DNA of 8,814 nt. Origin: Candidatus Saccharimonadia bacterium. GTDB lineage: Bacteria; Patescibacteriota; Saccharimonadia; Saccharimonadales; UBA4665. Of the stretch, positions 6,878 to 8,814 are shown one piece after another; the first letter of the stretch is position 1; the number at the start of each line of letters is the position of its first letter. The translations under genes were made by a program, and so were the position numbers. Location: assembly GCA_023268595.1 (NCBI GenBank), contig JALQUD010000040.1:1-8814 (forward strand), in the 5' to 3' direction. The notes beneath the pieces were generated by a model. It worked only from the letters and a program-made list of their open reading frames with translations, searched no databases and was not told where the DNA came from.

Positions 6878-7447
6878 TCAAGTTCCGAACAGGCAGTCGG
6901 GCACCAGCAGCAGGTCCAGGCCGTAGCGTCCGATGGCAGGCTGCGGCGGCAACACAGTGTCGCAGGAGCCGGTCCGGAGATCCAGCTTGAGCGGTCGGCC
7001 TTTGAGCAGGTAGACCAGCTCGGGCATCTTGCTCGCGGGCGTGTTGCGCAGCTCATCGGTCGGGACAAGGTACTCGTGACTGACGGTGAAGCTGCACGTG
7101 TCAGCGTCGTAGATAACGGACATGGAGACGAACGAGTCGTCGTAAATGACCGTACGGGGCTGTGACACGTACTCGTTGGCCGAGCTCTTACTGAAGGAGT
7201 TGCGCCAGAAGAAGTTCTTCTGCGCAGACTGCGTCACCGGATCACGACGGTCAGCGTGGCACTCGTAGCCGTTCTGAGTACCGTTGACGATGGCCGCCGG
7301 CGGGTTCTGAGCAGCTTCCGGGCCGTTCGCCAAACTACCGATAGCGCCGACGGACAGGATCCAGATCAACGCGGTCACGGCGCCGACGGCAAACGCCATC
7401 AGGCAGCGGTTAGCCGTGCGATTGTTGGCGTGGGGAGCAGCACCCAT
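6878..7447 (-). CDS. Membrane-anchored extracytoplasmic protein with four cysteines, unknown function
   Basis: I do not recognise this 189-aa protein. Residues 1-15 are a short basic cytoplasmic tail, and residues 16-40 form a hydrophobic segment that would act as a membrane anchor or uncleaved signal. The remainder is predicted to be outside and contains four Cys (63, 118, 162, 185), enough for two disulfides; a fifth (Cys15) is on the inner edge. The outer part is rich in Ser, Tyr, Val and Asp, with alternating hydrophobic patches (TVIYDDSFVSMSVIYD at 99-114) suggesting beta strands. The start is supported by AAAGGAAG 7 nt upstream of the ATG. The gene is convergent with the DUF3048 gene and divergent from rlmH, and has its own strong promoter and terminator, so it is a single-gene unit. 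There is no lipobox or pilin-type cleavage motif. Confidence 0.8.
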   Translation of the reverse strand: MGAAPHANNRTANRCLMAFAVGAVTALIWILSVGAIGSLANGPEAAQNPPAAIVNGTQNGYECHADRRDPVTQSAQKNFFWRNSFSKSSANEYVSQPRTVIYDDSFVSMSVIYDADTCSFTVSHEYLVPTDELRNTPASKMPELVYLLKGRPLKLDLRTGSCDTVLPPQPAIGRYGLDLLLVPDCLFGT

Positions 7448-7551
7448 CGGGGCACTTCCTTTCGGTTCAGAGGGGAGCGATTCCAGACATTAACGTGCGG
7501 TTCCATGGATGTTGTGATCATTCACGTATAGCCTATCCAGGACCATTTACT

Positions 7552-7580
7552 ATTATAACATATTTAAGCTTATGTTTCAA
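7552..7580 (-). promoter_or_regulatory. Strong promoter of the minus-strand 4-Cys protein gene
   Basis: Read on the minus strand, TTGAAA (7580-7575) and TATAAT (7557-7552) are separated by exactly 17 nt. A TGT (7560-7558) makes the -10 an extended one. Transcription would start near 7545, giving a leader of about 97 nt that ends in the AAAGGAAG ribosome binding site. It is one of the best-matching promoters in the window. Confidence 0.7.
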
Positions 7581-7605
7581 TATTTCGACGTAAAGCTGGT
7601 ATACT
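7576..7605 (+). promoter_or_regulatory. Extended -10 promoter of rlmH, overlapping the divergent promoter
   Basis: TGG (7597-7599) plus TATACT (7600-7605) form an extended -10 ending 8 nt before the ATG at 7614, with no Shine-Dalgarno. This predicts a leaderless or nearly leaderless message. A weak -35 candidate, TTCAAT (7576-7581), lies 18 nt upstream and is on the same bases as the -35 of the minus-strand promoter. Confidence 0.55.
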
Positions 7606-7613
7606 GGGCGCAT

Positions 7614-8048
7614 ATGAAGCTACATATCGTCACCATAGGCGCACCGAAGCTAGCCTACGCCAAACAGGGGTGGGAGGAGTACATCAAGCGGCTTGGACGG
7701 TTCCATCAGGTACGGACCAGTCATCTGGCAGACAAATACGCCGATGACGCCAAACAGCTGATGACTACGGCCGGCAATGCCTACCTGGTAGCTATGGAAA
7801 TCACCGGTGAACAGCATACTAGTGAACAACTGGCAGCGTTCCTGGAGAAGCGGGCCATGGGTGGCAGGGAAGTCTGCTTTATGATCGGTGGGCCTGACGG
7901 ACTACCGCAAGACGTACGCCGTGCAGCCGACAGCCGTTGGAGTCTGTCCAGACTGACCATGCCCCACGACCTGGCAATGGTCGTCACCGCCGAAGCCCTA
8001 TACCGGGCCAGCAGCATTTCGGCCGGGCATCCGTACCATCGGGGCTGA
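7614..8048 (+). CDS. rlmH: 23S rRNA (pseudouridine-1915-N3)-methyltransferase RlmH
   Basis: RlmH is a small SPOUT-type methyltransferase that uses S-adenosylmethionine to methylate N3 of pseudouridine 1915 in helix 69 of 23S rRNA on assembled ribosomes. The start is set at 7614, giving 144 aa beginning MKLHIVTIGAPK, as usual for the family. An in-frame ATG at 7572 would add 14 residues but lies upstream of the predicted promoter -10. Diagnostic motifs are FMIGGPDGL (89-97), the glycine-rich loop of the knotted cofactor site; LTMPHDLAMV (114-123); and the C-terminal EALYRASSISAGHPYHRG (127-144), the strongly conserved family ending. The length compares with 155-160 aa in E. coli and Bacillus, so it is complete. 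It reads away from the 4-Cys gene, with overlapping promoters. Confidence 0.96.
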   Translation: MKLHIVTIGAPKLAYAKQGWEEYIKRLGRFHQVRTSHLADKYADDAKQLMTTAGNAYLVAMEITGEQHTSEQLAAFLEKRAMGGREVCFMIGGPDGLPQDVRRAADSRWSLSRLTMPHDLAMVVTAEALYRASSISAGHPYHRG

Positions 8049-8058
8049 CGGAGTTTTT
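8030..8058 (+). terminator. Weak candidate terminator of rlmH
   Basis: TCCGT (8030-8034) pairs with ACGGA (8048-8052), and a run of five T follows at 8054-8058. The stem is only 5 bp, with a 13-nt loop, and it includes the last codons and stop of rlmH. It is weaker than a typical intrinsic terminator, so partial read-through is expected if it works at all. Confidence 0.3.
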
Positions 8059-8074
8059 ATTACACTGGAGCTTA

Positions 8075-8103
8075 TGTCAACATTTTATTGACAAAATATG
8101 ACA
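8075..8103. promoter_or_regulatory. Candidate operator: three TGACA half-sites
   Basis: TGTCAA (8075-8080) and TTGACA (8088-8093) form a 6-bp inverted repeat around a 7-nt centre. A third TGACA (8099-8103) follows exactly 10 bp after the second, in direct orientation. The last copy overlaps the -35 of the promoter for the 57-aa gene, so binding there would block RNA polymerase. TGTCA/TGACA half-sites occur in operators of several repressor families; which regulator would bind here is unknown. Confidence 0.35.
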
Positions 8104-8127
8104 TTGGTGACGCTTGCGTGTTATTAT
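8098..8127 (+). promoter_or_regulatory. Promoter of the 57-aa gene
   Basis: ATGACA (8098-8103) matches the -35 consensus at five of six bases, and lies 18 nt before TATTAT (8122-8127), which is preceded by TGT, giving an extended -10. Transcription would start near 8134 and give a leader of about 109 nt. That leader contains a 6-bp hairpin, AGAACG (8201-8206) with CGTTCT (8214-8219), shortly before the ribosome binding site. Confidence 0.5.
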
Positions 8128-8242
8128 CATCCAGACGTCCAGCAGGATTGTCCAAGCCGCACTATCAGCAACCAGTTTAGCGCTGGCCATCGCTGAGCAC
8201 AGAACGACCAATCCGTTCTTCATCTGCGAAAGGAAATCCGAC

Positions 8243-8416
8243 ATGTCCAACAAGAACTTCGACCGACCGTCCGCACGGGAGGCTGACGCCATCTTCCACG
8301 GCAAGAAGGGCAAGCCCATCAGCGGCGACACGGACACGTCCGTCATCCGCGCCTGCGCCAACGCCGGACACGAACATCCCGCCGACAATGACTACAACCT
8401 GCCGCACACCGACTGA
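8243..8416 (+). CDS. 57-aa hydrophilic protein of unknown function
   Basis: I do not recognise this protein. The start at 8243 is chosen because AAAGGAAA (8229-8236) lies 6 nt upstream; the open frame extends back to an ATG at 8114, but that codon is upstream of the predicted transcription start and has no ribosome binding site. The product is hydrophilic, with no membrane segment or signal. It has a basic centre (HGKKGKP, 19-25) and a C-terminal part with three of its four His and several Asp (GHEHPADNDYNLPHTD, 42-57), plus one Cys (38). The His/Asp cluster could bind a metal, but the protein may equally be disordered. It follows rlmH on the same strand with its own promoter and a long leader. 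Confidence 0.65.
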   Translation: MSNKNFDRPSAREADAIFHGKKGKPISGDTDTSVIRACANAGHEHPADNDYNLPHTD

Positions 8417-8460
8417 TACGTGCGTCGGCCGCCGGAAGAAAGACTGAACATGTGACGTAA

Positions 8461-8537
8461 GAGAGGCGTTGCCGGTGCGGTGTGCTATTTACAGGAGTCG
8501 CGACCACGACACCCAGCACGCCGCGCCGGCAGCCCTC
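8461..8537 (+). ncRNA. Strong RNA stem-loop in the 3' region of the 57-aa gene
   Basis: GCCGGTGCGGTGTGCT (8471-8486) pairs with AGCACGCCGCGCCGGC (8515-8530) over 16 continuous pairs, 14 Watson-Crick and 2 U-G. The outer bases GAGAGGC (8461-8467) and GCCCTC (8532-8537) add six more pairs with one bulged A. A small GTCG/CGAC hairpin fits in the 28-nt loop. On the opposite strand the two wobbles become A-C mismatches, so the structure belongs to plus-strand RNA. It has no immediate T-run. I see no match to SRP RNA, tmRNA, RNase P or 6S RNA signatures. It could be a 3'-UTR stabiliser, a terminator variant, or part of an independent small RNA. Confidence 0.5.
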
Positions 8538-8576
8538 CAATTCACACCTTTAGATATAGCTTTTATTTTAGTTTTG
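8538..8576. other. AT-rich spacer upstream of a strong promoter
   Basis: This T-rich stretch (TTTTATTTTAGTTTT at 8561-8575) begins about 24 nt after the base of the preceding stem-loop. That is too far for a canonical terminator but suitable as an upstream promoter element. The whole 325-nt interval 8417-8741 contains no convincing gene; it holds the stem-loop, this AT-rich spacer, the promoter and the structured leader. Confidence 0.4.
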
Positions 8577-8585
8577 TGTTATAAT
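8577..8585 (+). promoter_or_regulatory. Consensus extended -10 promoter of the right-end gene
   Basis: TGT (8577-8579) is followed directly by a perfect TATAAT (8580-8585). No good -35 is present, but AT-rich DNA precedes it. Transcription would start near 8592, leaving a leader of about 150 nt before the ATG at 8742. That is the longest predicted leader in the window. Confidence 0.65.
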
Positions 8586-8599
8586 ATATAAGATTCGTT

Positions 8600-8658
8600 T
8601 GACTATAAGCCGAACTTGAATCGATCATTCACGATAGTCAGGCTATGCCTGAGCTTAT
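8600..8658 (+). promoter_or_regulatory. Structured 5' leader with competing stems
   Basis: Fold 1 pairs TGACTAT (8600-8606) with ATAGTCA (8634-8640), enclosing a hairpin of TGAAT (8617-8621) with ATTCA (8627-8631). Fold 2 pairs ATAAGC (8605-8610) with GCTTAT (8653-8658) and forms a TCAGGC (8638-8643) / GCCTGA (8647-8652) hairpin. With the central hairpin kept, fold 2 is a compact three-way junction. The two folds share bases 8605-8606 and 8638-8640 and cannot coexist. This is a pattern used by riboswitches and attenuators, but I cannot match it to a known class, and no clear terminator follows. Confidence 0.4.
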
Positions 8659-8741
8659 TTCCGCATACCACTTGCAGCATCACCGCTTAACGCCACTTCG
8701 CGTTCAGAGTCCCCGACATACCCCCGAAGAAATGAGGAGAA

Positions 8742-8814
8742 ATGTCCGACATGTCCGACACCTTGGGCACCAACAGGAGCCTTTCATGGCTTCAGGCCGG
8801 CATCACGCTCATCG
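8742..8814 (+). CDS. 5' end of a gene truncated by the window edge
   Basis: The frame opens MSDMSDTLGTNRSLSWLQAG and runs to the end of the window without a stop (24 codons). The ribosome binding site AGGAG (8735-8739) is only 2 nt before the ATG at 8742 and 11 nt before a second in-frame ATG at 8751. Neither is ideal and either could be used. The two ATGs result from a tandem copy of the 9-base unit ATGTCCGAC. The last visible residues become hydrophobic, which may be the start of a membrane segment. The product cannot be identified from this much sequence. Confidence 0.55.
   Translation, partial: MSDMSDTLGTNRSLSWLQAGITLI

Noticed and set aside
7572..7613. Upstream ATG extending RlmH by 14 residues
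   Set aside because: The family starts at MKLHIVTIG or equivalent, the extra segment is not family-like, and the predicted -10 (7600-7605) lies inside it.
8114..8242. N-terminal extension of the 57-aa protein to 100 aa
   Set aside because: The ATG at 8114 precedes the predicted -10 box at 8122-8127 and has no ribosome binding site. The ATG at 8243 has a good AAAGGAAA site 6 nt upstream.
8461..8537. Identification of the stem-loop as SRP RNA, tmRNA, RNase P or 6S RNA
   Set aside because: The conserved SRP apical motif, the tRNA-like ends of tmRNA and the RNase P core motifs are all missing, so no named class is assigned.
8600..8658. Hammerhead ribozyme suggested by the three-way junction
   Set aside because: The conserved hammerhead core sequences (CUGANGA and GAAA) are not present at the junction.
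1..8814. CRISPR array, insertion sequence, tRNA or rRNA genes
   Set aside because: No regularly spaced direct repeats, no transposase frame with terminal inverted repeats, and no tRNA T-arm or rRNA signature sequences were seen on either strand.

Overview
The window is about 8.8 kb of compact, GC-rich bacterial DNA with AT-rich intergenic gaps. UGA is used as a stop (for example at the end of rlmH), so the glycine-recoding Gracilibacteria and Absconditabacteria are excluded. The gene set is gltX, a membrane-anchored DUF3048 protein, rlmH, and a phage-tail-type glycine-rich fibre beginning 'MARLPRPGQDDGTWG'. Together with very short or absent 5' leaders, this best fits a Patescibacteria/CPR genome, most likely Saccharibacteria (TM7). 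That placement is inference from recalled family distributions and was not tested by a search.

Layout. Positions 1-114 look like a divergent promoter region, with a possible minus-strand start at position 7. Positions 115-3627 form a tail-like accessory block: a very acidic 88-aa protein of unknown function, a 516-aa glycine-rich tail-fibre/adhesin-like protein, and a 545-aa SGNH/GDSL-type hydrolase starting 4 nt after the fibre stop. No capsid, terminase, portal, sheath or tape-measure gene is in view. Positions 3672-5159 encode glutamyl-tRNA synthetase (gltX). Positions 5223-6722 encode a DUF3048 (YerB-like) protein with an acidic cytoplasmic tail and one membrane segment. A large stem-loop at 6746-6840 separates it from a convergent minus-strand gene (6878-7447) for an unrecognised membrane-anchored protein with four outside cysteines. 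That gene and rlmH (7614-8048) are divergent, and their promoters overlap. The right end has a 57-aa unknown protein (8243-8416), a 325-nt gene-free stretch with two structured RNA candidates and a strong promoter, and the start of a truncated gene at 8742.

The genes use two kinds of translation start. gltX, the DUF3048 gene and rlmH have no Shine-Dalgarno, and an extended -10 box (TGN plus hexamer) ends only 6-8 nt before the ATG, which predicts leaderless mRNAs. The fibre gene is nearly leaderless by the same logic. The 88-aa, 4-Cys and 57-aa proteins and the truncated right-end gene have clear purine-rich ribosome binding sites, and most of them have long leaders.

The most interesting items are the isolated fibre plus SGNH hydrolase pair next to gltX, the split start architecture, and the two RNA structures at 8461-8537 and 8600-8658. 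No complete, clearly novel multi-gene system is visible.
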